From positions 1 to 64,000 of the forward strand of contig JAZKAK010000006.1 of NCBI GenBank assembly GCA_040389165.1: 64,000 bases of DNA, written 5' to 3'. Shown one piece after another: positions 7,590 through 16,122 of this stretch. The number at the start of each line of letters is the position of its first letter. Positions within the stretch are counted from its first letter, which is position 1. Both the position numbers and the translations under genes were made by a program. The notes beneath the pieces were generated by a model. That model was not told where the DNA came from. It saw only the letters and a list, made by a program, of their open reading frames with translations, and did no database searches. This DNA comes from CAIOTO01 sp040389165. Its GTDB lineage: Bacteria > Pseudomonadota > Alphaproteobacteria > Paracaedibacterales > CAIOTO01.

Positions 7590-9998
7590 ATGACGCAAGT
7601 TGCTCCAACTTATGATGCTGATTCAATTAAAGTCTTAAAAGGACTTGATGCCGTCCGGAAGCGGCCAGGCATGTATATTGGCGATACAGATGACGGAACA
7701 GGGTTACACCATCTTGTCTATGAAGTCGTTGACAATGCTATTGACGAAGCTTTGGCTGGGCATTGCGATAGAATTGTCGTGAAGATTGAGGCCGATGGCG
7801 CTGTCTCTGTGCGCGATAATGGTCGCGGAATTCCAACGGGCATCCACGAAGAGATGGGCGTCTCAGCAGCCGAAGTTATTATGACTCAGCTTCATGCCGG
7901 TGGTAAATTCGACCAGAACTCATACAAAGTATCGGGTGGTTTGCATGGTGTTGGTGTATCCGTTGTGAATGCCCTTTCTGAATGGCTGGATCTTGAAATT
8001 TATCGCGATGGGAAAATGCATTCAATGCGTTTCCGTCATGGTGTGCCTGATGCACCACTTGCCATTGTGGGTGATGCAAATGGTAATAAGGGAACATGCG
8101 TACGTTTTTACCCATCTAAGGAAACCTTCAGTTTTATTGATTTTGATAGGGCAACTATCGAACATCGTTTGCGCGAATTGGCATTTTTGAATTCAGGCGT
8201 GCACATCGAATTACGTGATGAACGTCCGGAATCGCTTTATGAAAATATATTGTTTTATGAAGGTGGCCTCGTTGCCTTTGTTAAATATCTTGAAAAAGGC
8301 AAAACTGCCTTGCATCCAACACCTATCGAGATTCGAAATCCTGGGGACGGGATTTGTGTTGAAATGGCTTTGGAGTGGACAGATAGTTACCATGAGACAA
8401 TGCTGTGTTTCACGAATAATATCCCTCAACGCGATGGTGGTACTCACTTAGCAGGTTTTCGCGGTGCGTTAACGCGAACGATGACGCAATATTTGACAGA
8501 TAGTGCAAAGAATAGCAAAAAAGAAGTCAAGGTAGCTCTAACGGGTGAGGACGTTCGTGAAGGTTTGGTTTGCGTTTTATCTGTAAAGGTTCCGGACCCA
8601 AAATTTTCATCACAAACAAAAGATAAACTTGTATCGTCAGAAGTTCGTCCTGCCGTAGAAGCTATTGTTTCCCAAGCGCTTAGTGAATGGTTGGAAGAAA
8701 ATCCAGCTGCTGCTAAAGCTGTGGTGTCAAAAGTATTCGAGGCAGCCGCTGCGCGTGAGGCTGCACGTCGTGCACGTGAGTTGACGCGCCGTAAAGGTGC
8801 GCTTGATATTGCGTCTCTCCCTGGAAAGTTGGCTGATTGCCGTGAACGTGATCCAGCCTTATCTGAATTATTTATCGTCGAGGGAGATTCGGCTGGTGGT
8901 TCTGCAAAGCAAGCACGTGATAGTAAATTCCAAGCAATTTTGCCAATTAAAGGTAAGATCTTGAATGTTGAGCGTGCACGTTTTGACAAGATGATCGCGA
9001 ATGCTGAGATCGGCACGCTGATTACTGCACTTGGTACAGGGATTGGCGCTGAAGAATTTAATCCTGCGAAAGCTCGTTATCATAAGATTGTAATCATGAC
9101 CGACGCGGACGTTGATGGTAGTCATATTAGAACGCTTTTGTTGACGTTATTCTACAGGCATATGAAGCCACTTATTGAACATGGTTATCTTTATGTTGCG
9201 CAGCCGCCTCTCTACCGTGTGAAACGTGGTCAGTCTGAAGTGTATTTAAAAGACGATGCTGCTTTGGATAAATATTTACTTGATTCTGCGACAGCTGATG
9301 CGCGTTTGATTCAAGCGAATGGTGAAATGCTTGTGGGAGCTGATTTGCGACATCTTGCAGATATAGCTTTGAAAGCGCAACGCTTGACAAATTCATTGCT
9401 TACTCGTGTCAGCCATATTGGTATTCTTGAGGGGATGCTTATTAATGGTTATTATAATGACTTTCAACAGGCAAATGATTTGAATTTGTTGACGTATATC
9501 GAATGTCAAGAAACAACCAGTGCAAAGTGGACGTTAGAGCGCAATGCAACGAATATTACGCTTTGTCGAACACATCTTGGTGTAAGTGAAACATGGGTAG
9601 TTGAGGCGTCTTTATTTGATTTGCCTGCAGCGCGTTCGCTTGCGAATCTTAGAGAATCTTTAGCAACGACGTTCGTTGGTAAGGTTACGCTCGAGTTATC
9701 ACAAAAGGTTGATGCTAAGAAACATGTGTTTTATGGCCCATTTGCACTTGCAACGTTATTGTTAGAGCAAGGTCGTCGTGGAATTGCCATTAATCGCTAT
9801 AAAGGTTTGGGTGAAATGAATGCGGAACAATTGTGGGAAACAACGTTGGACCCAACATGTCGCACATTATTGCAAGTAAAATTAAGTCATGCAGAAGAGG
9901 CAGAAGAAGTTTTTTCTACATTGATGGGAGATGTGGTAGAGCCACGTCGTGAATTTATTCAAGCAAATGCTCTGAATGTCGTTAATCTTGATGCTTAA
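7590..9998 (+). CDS. gyrB: DNA gyrase subunit B
   Basis: This is the ATPase subunit of gyrase, which introduces negative supercoils with GyrA. The GHKL ATPase domain covers about residues 1-220 and includes VLKGLDAVRKRPGMYIGDT, DNAIDEALAG and GGLHGVGVSVVNALS. The transducer domain follows (about 225-390). The TOPRIM domain carries EGDSAGGSAKQARD starting near residue 430 and DADVDGSHIRTLLLT near 503-517. The C-terminal conserved GRRGIAINRYKGLGEMN is near 725. The length of 802 residues matches alphaproteobacterial GyrB. The start ATG at 7590 follows AAAGGA; a nearby ATG at 7582 is out of frame. Confidence 0.98.
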   Translation: MTQVAPTYDADSIKVLKGLDAVRKRPGMYIGDTDDGTGLHHLVYEVVDNAIDEALAGHCDRIVVKIEADGAVSVRDNGRGIPTGIHEEMGVSAAEVIMTQLHAGGKFDQNSYKVSGGLHGVGVSVVNALSEWLDLEIYRDGKMHSMRFRHGVPDAPLAIVGDANGNKGTCVRFYPSKETFSFIDFDRATIEHRLRELAFLNSGVHIELRDERPESLYENILFYEGGLVAFVKYLEKGKTALHPTPIEIRNPGDGICVEMALEWTDSYHETMLCFTNNIPQRDGGTHLAGFRGALTRTMTQYLTDSAKNSKKEVKVALTGEDVREGLVCVLSVKVPDPKFSSQTKDKLVSSEVRPAVEAIVSQALSEWLEENPAAAKAVVSKVFEAAAAREAARRARELTRRKGALDIASLPGKLADCRERDPALSELFIVEGDSAGGSAKQARDSKFQAILPIKGKILNVERARFDKMIANAEIGTLITALGTGIGAEEFNPAKARYHKIVIMTDADVDGSHIRTLLLTLFYRHMKPLIEHGYLYVAQPPLYRVKRGQSEVYLKDDAALDKYLLDSATADARLIQANGEMLVGADLRHLADIALKAQRLTNSLLTRVSHIGILEGMLINGYYNDFQQANDLNLLTYIECQETTSAKWTLERNATNITLCRTHLGVSETWVVEASLFDLPAARSLANLRESLATTFVGKVTLELSQKVDAKKHVFYGPFALATLLLEQGRRGIAINRYKGLGEMNAEQLWETTLDPTCRTLLQVKLSHAEEAEEVFSTLMGDVVEPRREFIQANALNVVNLDA

Positions 9999-10103
9999 CT
10001 GCGTTATCTGAGTTAGTTGGACATGAGTTTAGTTGGCTTTTTATTGCCATCTTTACCAAACTTAGTTATAAATATAAAAATATGAAATTCATAAGAAGGA
10101 CGA

Positions 10104-10415
10104 ATGATTGTGGTAAAATTAGAATGGGGTACGAAGCGTACTTGTCTTAGCTGTGGAGCGCGGTTTTATGACTTGCAAAAGACACCGCCGGCATGTCCAA
10201 AATGTGGAACAATCTTTGAAATACAGTCGGTAAGTCGTGGTCGTCGTGGAAAAGCGATGATTGTTGATGTGACGAAAGACTTGTTAGCGCTTGACGGTGT
10301 TGGTGTTGGTGTTGATTTAGATTTGGATTTGGGCGCTGATATTGGCGGAGATGCTGATTTGATTGAAGATACGGATGATCTTGGTGAAGGTATGAATGAT
10401 ATACCTATGTACTAA
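10104..10415 (+). CDS. TIGR02300 / FYDLN acidic-domain zinc-ribbon protein
   Basis: This is a small protein of a family common in alphaproteobacteria, of unknown function. Two Cys pairs form a zinc ribbon (Cys14, Cys17, Cys31, Cys34), separated by the family motif, here FYDLQ rather than FYDLN. The C-terminal half is strongly acidic and rich in Gly, Val and Asp (about residues 65-100), typical of the family. The length of 103 residues fits. AAGGACGA precedes the ATG. It stands alone after gyrB. Confidence 0.85.
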   Translation: MIVVKLEWGTKRTCLSCGARFYDLQKTPPACPKCGTIFEIQSVSRGRRGKAMIVDVTKDLLALDGVGVGVDLDLDLGADIGGDADLIEDTDDLGEGMNDIPMY

Positions 10416-10482
10416 GTGATGATGATCTTTAGATTTGTATAACTTTCAAAATACCCATTCTAGATCATTTTGTGTAACTCTA

Positions 10483-10580
10483 CCGTCATGACGAGTCCGA
10501 AGGACGTGGTCATCCAGGGCTGTTAAAAATGCATGGATTGCCACAAAAGCCAGAGGCTTTCTCGCAATGATGGCGGACGG
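10483..10580. repeat. RPE-like palindromic element (GTCAT...ATGG core)
   Basis: The element runs from CCGTCATGACGAG to CAATGATGGCGGACGG. Its interior, GACGTGGTCATCCAGGG and GGATTGCCACAAAAGCC, matches the core of the element at 27942-28033 and the shorter one at 48193-48269. This is the layout of Rickettsiales-type palindromic elements. It sits in the 410-base gap between the TIGR02300 gene and murJ. Confidence 0.75.
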
Positions 10581-10825
10581 AAATAGTTGAGAATACCAAT
10601 ACCTATTTTTAGCAAAATGATCTGAAATGGGGGTTCCTAATTTTATGTGTATCATGCGGACAGCTTGTTCCGCTTGATTATTCCTCAAGGGTGTGTCATG
10701 CGTGATGAGAAATCATGCATTTTATTTAAAATTATGCATAAGTGAATGTAATTTATTAAAATACTTCTCTCTGTATCATAAACGTGCTATGAAGACCCAT
10801 AGTAATAATTACAGTAAAATGTTTT
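10581..10825. other. Non-coding gap upstream of murJ
   Basis: No gene is supported. The minus strand stays open through here and through the preceding palindrome, but half of that reading is the palindrome itself and there is no ribosome-binding site. Bases 10710-10780 are AT-rich and may hold the murJ promoter, but no convincing boxes were found. Confidence 0.4.
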
Positions 10826-12373
10826 ATGGCGCTTTATCGCTCTTTTTTCACCGTTGGTTTATTAACAATATTAAGCAGAGTTGTTGGTTTCTTACGGGAG
10901 ATACTAACAGCTACGTTGCTTGGTGCGGGTGCAACATCTGATGCGCTTAAGATTGCGATGAAATTACCATCTTTATTTCGTCGTATTTTTGCTGAAGGTG
11001 CTTTTAACGCGTCATTTGTCCCCATGTTTGCAGGTCTTCTTAGTAAATCAGAAGATAGAGAAGATGCGCTTACGTTCGCTGAGCAAATTCTAAGTTGGCT
11101 TACGTTGTGTTTGTGCATACTTATTATTATCGTTGAGATTTTTCTGCCGTCTATTTTTAAAATATTAGCGCCTGGGTTTGATGCTGAGCGTTTAGAGTTG
11201 ACCATTCAATTTACGCGCATTACGTTTCCTTTTATTTTATTCATTTCATTGACTGCTTTTTATAGCGGGATTTTGAATTCCCTTGATCGATTTTTTGTGG
11301 TGGCATCATCTCCTGTAATAGGTAATATATTTATCCTTATTTTTGTCTGTTTATGTACTAATGTATTGAATCATGATCCAGGCTTTGATTTTTCTATGGC
11401 AGTTTTTGGCTGCGGTATTATTCAGTTATTATGGGTTTTGATTCCTACTATTCATTTGGGTTACGGTATACGATTGCGAAAGCCAACGCTATCACCACGC
11501 GTGAAAGTTTTTTTTAAAAAAGTGGGCCCGGGTGCACTTGGTGCAGGCGTTGTCCAAATTAACATATTAATTGACATGATTATTGGGTCACGGCTGCCGG
11601 CTGGCTATATCTCGTATTTGGATTATGCAGAACGCTTAAACCAGTTGCCATTGAGTGTTATTGGGACAGCCGTTAGTACGGTTTTATTGCCGCTCATGTC
11701 ACGACATTTTGCCTCTGGAGAGGCTGATAAATCATTGTTAACGCAGCGCGATTCTATTGAGTTTGCTATGCTTTTAACGCTGCCATCTATGTGTGGCCTT
11801 ATCGTGTGGGCAGTACCAATAGTAGGAATGATCTTTCAACATGGTAAATTTACATTGACGGATACGCATGCAACGGCGGCCGCACTTACTGCTTTTGCTG
11901 CAGGGCTTCCTGCGTATATATTGATTAAAATATTTTCAACGACATTTTTTTCTAATCAAGATACAAAAACGCCAGTAATCGTAGCCGTATGTTCTGTCAT
12001 GCTTAACCTAATTTTGAATCTCCTGCTTGTGGGAACTTACAAGCATGTAGGGCTTGCTATGGCAACTGCGATCGCTGCCTGGACGAATGCATTAGTCCTT
12101 GCATATTTTCTTAAGAAACGAAAGCTCTTTGTATTGTCAAGCGAGTTGCTCACGTTCTTTGGACGTCTCGTGCTGTCAATAATTATTGCCTTACCATTTA
12201 TTTATGGCATTAAATCTTGGTTGGATCCAGTTGTGTCGTATAGTGGTTGGTGGAAAGCTATTTTCATAATGCTTGCTTCCATTGTTGGAGTAGGTATATT
12301 TGGATTGAGTGCGTGGTTCACGGGTGCCTTTAATCTAAAGCGATTTAGAACTAATATGAATGTAACGCATTGA
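10826..12373 (+). CDS. murJ: Lipid II flippase MurJ
   Basis: MurJ is a MOP-superfamily membrane protein that flips lipid II across the inner membrane for peptidoglycan synthesis. The N-terminus ALYRSFFTVGLLTILSRVVG and the segment FLREILTATLLGAGATSDAL are diagnostic, as is FRRIFAEGAFNASFVPMFAG. About fourteen hydrophobic segments run through the 515 residues. The start at 10826 was chosen because the family begins immediately before this SRxxGFxRE region. No clear Shine-Dalgarno precedes it, and another ATG at 10819 is out of frame. It is a single gene, followed by a palindromic element and rlmN. Confidence 0.95.
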   Translation: MALYRSFFTVGLLTILSRVVGFLREILTATLLGAGATSDALKIAMKLPSLFRRIFAEGAFNASFVPMFAGLLSKSEDREDALTFAEQILSWLTLCLCILIIIVEIFLPSIFKILAPGFDAERLELTIQFTRITFPFILFISLTAFYSGILNSLDRFFVVASSPVIGNIFILIFVCLCTNVLNHDPGFDFSMAVFGCGIIQLLWVLIPTIHLGYGIRLRKPTLSPRVKVFFKKVGPGALGAGVVQINILIDMIIGSRLPAGYISYLDYAERLNQLPLSVIGTAVSTVLLPLMSRHFASGEADKSLLTQRDSIEFAMLLTLPSMCGLIVWAVPIVGMIFQHGKFTLTDTHATAAALTAFAAGLPAYILIKIFSTTFFSNQDTKTPVIVAVCSVMLNLILNLLLVGTYKHVGLAMATAIAAWTNALVLAYFLKKRKLFVLSSELLTFFGRLVLSIIIALPFIYGIKSWLDPVVSYSGWWKAIFIMLASIVGVGIFGLSAWFTGAFNLKRFRTNMNVTH

Positions 12374-12413
12374 CTTTGTATACATAATCCCCATATATAA
12401 TATACCATACAAC

Positions 12414-12554
12414 GCTGTGCTCACGTCTTTTTTAAGCCCAGATTTCTCTTCGTGTATTCACCGGGCTTGACCCGGTGATCTAGATACCCGGGTTGATCCC
12501 CGGATCGAGTCCGGGGACGGGTAATGCACAAGGGGGGGGGACGTGAGCACTCGT
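12414..12554. mobile_element. Family B MITE-like element with 8-bp target duplication, upstream of rlmN
   Basis: Inverted ends GTGCTCACGTC (12417-12427) and GACGTGAGCAC (12540-12550) pair perfectly over 11 bases. The octamer CATACAAC is directly repeated at 12406-12413 and 12555-12562, consistent with a target-site duplication. The interior is GC-rich with nested hairpins (CACCGGG/CCCGGTG, CCCGG/CCGGG) and ends in a run of nine G at 12532-12540. The right edge is 23 bases before the rlmN start, so it may influence rlmN expression. No ORF of its own is seen. Confidence 0.7.
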
Positions 12555-12577
12555 CATACAACAATAAGGATTCTTTG

Positions 12578-13654
12578 ATGAATAAGACAAATTTAATTGG
12601 CCTTAGCCGAGAAGAATTGAAAGACGTATTGGCACAGCATGATGTGCCTGCTTATCGCGTTCAGCAGCTTTGGAATTGGCTTTATCATCACGGAGTAACA
12701 ACGTTTGATCGCATGGTGAACGTACCAAAGCCTGTGCGTCAGATTTTGGAAGATTCGTTTGTGATTGCGCGTCCAAAGATAGCCGTGGCGCAGGCGTCAA
12801 CCGATGGTACGCAAAAATGGCTACTACAATTTGCTGATGGACAAGAGGCAGAGGCAGTACACATCCCTGAAGTTGATCGTGGCACTTTGTGCGTGTCTTC
12901 GCAAATTGGTTGCACCTTGACGTGTAAATTCTGCCATACGGGCACGCAAACACTTGTGCGTAATTTGGACGCGAGTGAAATTGTGGGGCAAATGATGGTT
13001 GCACGGGATGTGTTCGGTGAATGGCCGTCACCAGTTGGGCAGCGTCATGTTTCTAATATTGTTATGATGGGGATGGGCGAGCCTTTATATAACTTTGAGA
13101 ACGTTTCGAAAGCACTGAAGATTATTATGGATCATCAAGGTATTTCCCTTTCAAAGCGTCGCATTACACTGTCAACATCAGGCGTTGTGCCATTGATGCA
13201 ACGTTGTGGGGAGGAGCTTGGCGTGAATCTGGCGGTATCTCTGCATGCGGCCCGGAATGATGTGCGAGATGTGTTGGTACCAATCAACAAAAAATATCCT
13301 GTTGAGCAGCTGATTGATGCCTGCCGAAATTATCCAGGTGTGAATAATGCCCGCCGTATTACCTTTGAATATGTAATGCTTAAAGATGTGAATGATTCAG
13401 ATGCTGATGCTCGTGAGTTGCTTCATTTGATTAAAGGGATTCCGGCAAAGATTAATTTGATTCCGTTTAATCCATGGCCTGGGTCATCTTTTGAGTGTTC
13501 AACGCCAGCACGTATTTCGTCATTTGCCGATATTGTGTACCGGGCAGGCTATGCATCGCCGGTTAGAACGCCACGTGGACGGGATATCTTAGCGGCCTGC
13601 GGTCAGCTTAAATCTGAAAGCCAACGTAAGAGAAAAGTGGCAGCAGCTGTATAA
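12578..13654 (+). CDS. rlmN: Dual-specificity 23S rRNA/tRNA adenine C2-methyltransferase RlmN
   Basis: This is a radical SAM enzyme that methylates A2503 of 23S rRNA and A37 of some tRNAs. The CxxxCxxC cluster motif (CTLTCKFC; Cys112, Cys116, Cys119) binds the 4Fe-4S cluster, and the C-terminal catalytic Cys lies in ILAACGQ (Cys341). Other family landmarks are MGMGEPLYNF and SLHAARNDVRD. The ORF is open back to 12524, but the ATG at 12578 is chosen because it has AAGGA seven bases upstream and the protein aligns from NLIGLSREEL. The upstream 18 codons lie in the palindromic element. The length of 358 residues is normal. Confidence 0.95.
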   Translation: MNKTNLIGLSREELKDVLAQHDVPAYRVQQLWNWLYHHGVTTFDRMVNVPKPVRQILEDSFVIARPKIAVAQASTDGTQKWLLQFADGQEAEAVHIPEVDRGTLCVSSQIGCTLTCKFCHTGTQTLVRNLDASEIVGQMMVARDVFGEWPSPVGQRHVSNIVMMGMGEPLYNFENVSKALKIIMDHQGISLSKRRITLSTSGVVPLMQRCGEELGVNLAVSLHAARNDVRDVLVPINKKYPVEQLIDACRNYPGVNNARRITFEYVMLKDVNDSDADARELLHLIKGIPAKINLIPFNPWPGSSFECSTPARISSFADIVYRAGYASPVRTPRGRDILAACGQLKSESQRKRKVAAAV

Positions 13655-13685
13655 AGGATAATTTTTTAAAAGCCTTTTACGTTTA

Positions 13686-13770
13686 GCATAGGGTGATCAC
13701 GTATTCGCTATTGCGCGCAAAGCTTGGCAATCTTGGAGAAAGAAAAACAACAAGATCACCGTGCTTTGCT
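13686..13770. repeat. Possible decayed palindromic element between rlmN and the orphan secreted gene
   Basis: AGCATAGGGTGATC near 13686 pairs imperfectly with GATCACCGTGCT near 13756-13767. The interior on the minus strand (CAAGATTGCCAAGC, GCGCGCAATAGCG) resembles the RPE-like cores elsewhere in the window. It may also serve as a terminator between these convergent genes. Confidence 0.4.
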
Positions 13771-13810
13771 GATAATTATAAATTCATTTTACATATGAAC
13801 GCTTAGATGC

Positions 13811-15145
13811 TTAAACCTCTTCTGAATTTAGGTGCAAAGGTTCTGCACTTTCTGAAGGCACTGCAGGGAGGTTGTCAGCAGCTTGAGTTGTCCATGTTAC
13901 CGCGACGTTGCTGCTCATTACTCCACTGGCGTTTAGAATGCTATAGTTAATAGCTCCATCTGGGTAGGCACCTGCTTCCATCAGGGCATCAACAGAAAAG
14001 TCTGTCGTCAACGATGTGTCTCCTAGTACAGAAATACTATTGCCTGCTGGATCACAAGAAACATTAAAAGTATCGTCAGCTTGTTCAAGTAACAATGCTG
14101 CCATTTCCGTAATGCCTGTTTGATCCCTTGCAGCACGTTCTTCTTCTGCGCGGATTGCAAAGGCAGCGTAACGTGTTGCTGTTGCTAATTCAATGTGTGC
14201 GGCAAATAAATTTGCTGCGGTTAGATTTAAATCACGCATTTTTTTGTTAAATTCATTCGTGCGGCCCTCTTTGATGACACGGTCTTTAAAATCTTTAATA
14301 TAGGCTTGCTTATCAATTTGCGCTGCTAATTCGGCAGGAATTCCGCGGTCTGATGCATTAAATAATGTATTAAAATCGCCTGAATTTAAAATTAGTTGTT
14401 TTAGGTCACTAGATTGACCACGTGAATGAAAAATTGAATCATATCCATGTGGGTTAAAGTGATTTAGAAAATGCTCTATGTTTATAGACAATAGATCTGC
14501 GAATGCAGTTTTAATTTCTGCTTTTAATTTATCAACTGCTTGCTTGAAATTAGATGCATAGAAATATTTTGTAACTTCCAGCGCTTCTGTGTCAGACGAA
14601 GTATATGTTGATGTGCTTGCTCCTATTAATGTGTCATACGATGATAGTCCGCTATCAATATCATAAGCGGCAGTTATGAATTGGAATAGTCTTTTGGTAA
14701 TATATATATTTTGATTTAAATGTTTTTCTCTATTGGTGTATTTAGTTATGAGCTGAACTGTTTCTGCAATTGAATATTTATTAAGTTCAATATCAGTTTC
14801 TGTTGTTAATGTATCTGTTTTCGCTGTAAGCGTAGCTAAATCTGCACTGAGTGCTGCTGCTTGATCTGCATAATAGGCAGCAACAACAGGGTAAACAGCA
14901 TTCATTGCATTAAATGGATCTGCTGGTAGTTCAGTGTCAATAATTGATTTCTGAAAAATAGCATAAGCAGCTTTTATTTCAGCAATTGACCTTACTGGTG
15001 CTTGTGCTGTTGTTGCATCCAATTGCGTTACTGGCAGCGTTGATTGCACAACTGAATCTGAACTTAGATTTGGAATTAGTCCATCGACATCCATAGCGCT
15101 GACGCAACTTATGCTAAGCATAAGCGATAATGCTAACTTTTTCAT
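13811..15145 (-). CDS. Orphan secreted protein, 444 aa
   Basis: I do not recognise this family. It starts with a clean signal peptide (MKKLALSLMLSISCVSAMDV, probable cleavage after about residue 17). The start is supported by AAAGG about 8 bases upstream. The mature protein is mainly helical, rich in Ala, Asp, Thr and Glu, with possible short coiled coils around residues 90-130. The last 100 residues look more beta-like and end in a Pro/Glu-rich tail. No transmembrane helix is seen after the signal, and no catalytic motif was identified. It is a single gene flanked by convergent rlmN and same-strand pgeF. Export and lack of recognisable domains would fit a surface or host-interaction protein, but that is inference. 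Confidence 0.75.
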   Translation of the reverse strand: MKKLALSLMLSISCVSAMDVDGLIPNLSSDSVVQSTLPVTQLDATTAQAPVRSIAEIKAAYAIFQKSIIDTELPADPFNAMNAVYPVVAAYYADQAAALSADLATLTAKTDTLTTETDIELNKYSIAETVQLITKYTNREKHLNQNIYITKRLFQFITAAYDIDSGLSSYDTLIGASTSTYTSSDTEALEVTKYFYASNFKQAVDKLKAEIKTAFADLLSINIEHFLNHFNPHGYDSIFHSRGQSSDLKQLILNSGDFNTLFNASDRGIPAELAAQIDKQAYIKDFKDRVIKEGRTNEFNKKMRDLNLTAANLFAAHIELATATRYAAFAIRAEEERAARDQTGITEMAALLLEQADDTFNVSCDPAGNSISVLGDTSLTTDFSVDALMEAGAYPDGAINYSILNASGVMSSNVAVTWTTQAADNLPAVPSESAEPLHLNSEEV

Positions 15146-15254
15146 AAAAAATACCTTTAATTTTACGCAAATTATTTTGCAAGACCAGTTATAGCATCAC
15201 ATTTTTGCAAGGTCTAGATAATTTTAGTGAATTTATTTGATAATTTACTAAATA

Positions 15255-16049
15255 TTAACGATTATGCATTCCAATTAAAGAAGCCTGTCCGCCAAAGCGA
15301 GAATCTCCCGCATGCGTTGACCGTCTATAGCTAAAAAAATCATGTTCATGCGTATATGTATCTTTTGGTGAAGGACTAATACTTGAAATGCCATTATTTT
15401 GTAACGTTCTGTACGCTGCCATCGGTAAGTCAAAGCAGAACGTTGTTCGCGCGTTCACCTTGTTTTCATTAACAAAGGCTTTACAGGGTGTAAATAGATC
15501 GTTAAACAGTGGAAATGCTTCACGCACGTCAGAACCAACCTCGTAACTTGCCGACCAGATACAGGGGCCGATGGCCGCTCTGATATTTGCGCGTGTTGCA
15601 CCAAGTTCTTCCATTACAGTAATAGTGTTTTGTAGAATTCCGCTTGCCAGACCTTTCCACCCAGCATGTGCTGCGGCAATAATTTTGGTGATAGGGTCTA
15701 TAAATAACACTGGCACGCAGTCGGCTGTTTGCACGCCTATGATTAAATTTTTTCGCTTTGTGACGAGTGCGTCAGCGATTGGAATATCGCCTTTGAAGGG
15801 GGCATCAATAACAAGAACACTATTGGTGTGTTTCTGACATGCAAATACGATTGGGGCATTTCCCATCATCAAGGCATCCGCCATTCGTTGTCTGTTTTGG
15901 CATACATTTTCAAGGCTGTCACCCTTTTGCAAGCCGATGTTCAAACTATTAAATTCACCCTTACTTACGCCACCTCTTCGTCCAAAAAAGCCATGGGAAA
16001 GCCATGGAATTTCACTTAGATGGGTTACTTTTAAATGGGGAGGTATCAT
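15255..16049 (-). CDS. pgeF: Peptidoglycan editing factor PgeF (YfiH/laccase-domain family)
   Basis: Members of this family (formerly described as polyphenol oxidases or multicopper-like) remove wrongly incorporated residues from peptidoglycan precursors, and some have purine nucleoside phosphorylase activity. Family motifs are clear: HGFFGRRGGVSKGEFNSLN near the N-terminus, QTADCVPVLFIDP, HAGWKGLASGIL and AAIGPCIWSASYEVG, which supply the His/Cys metal-binding site. The C-terminal DFFSYRR is also typical. The length of 264 residues is normal. It is divergent from hisS, with about 73 bases between starts. Confidence 0.92.
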   Translation of the reverse strand: MIPPHLKVTHLSEIPWLSHGFFGRRGGVSKGEFNSLNIGLQKGDSLENVCQNRQRMADALMMGNAPIVFACQKHTNSVLVIDAPFKGDIPIADALVTKRKNLIIGVQTADCVPVLFIDPITKIIAAAHAGWKGLASGILQNTITVMEELGATRANIRAAIGPCIWSASYEVGSDVREAFPLFNDLFTPCKAFVNENKVNARTTFCFDLPMAAYRTLQNNGISSISPSPKDTYTHEHDFFSYRRSTHAGDSRFGGQASLIGMHNR

Positions 16050-16122
16050 ACGTCCACCTTGCTGTGTAAGAGGCTTTTCATGTAGGATACATTAAAATAA
16101 TGCAATGTAAAATACGCTTGAT

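Noticed and set aside
8444..9016. Long minus-strand open frame (190 codons) within gyrB
   Set aside because: It is a shadow of the strongly conserved gyrB coding frame, with no start signal of its own.
10446..10688. Minus-strand 80-codon open frame between the TIGR02300 gene and murJ
   Set aside because: Half of it is a translation of the palindromic element at 10483-10580, there is no ribosome-binding site, and no family is recognised in the rest.
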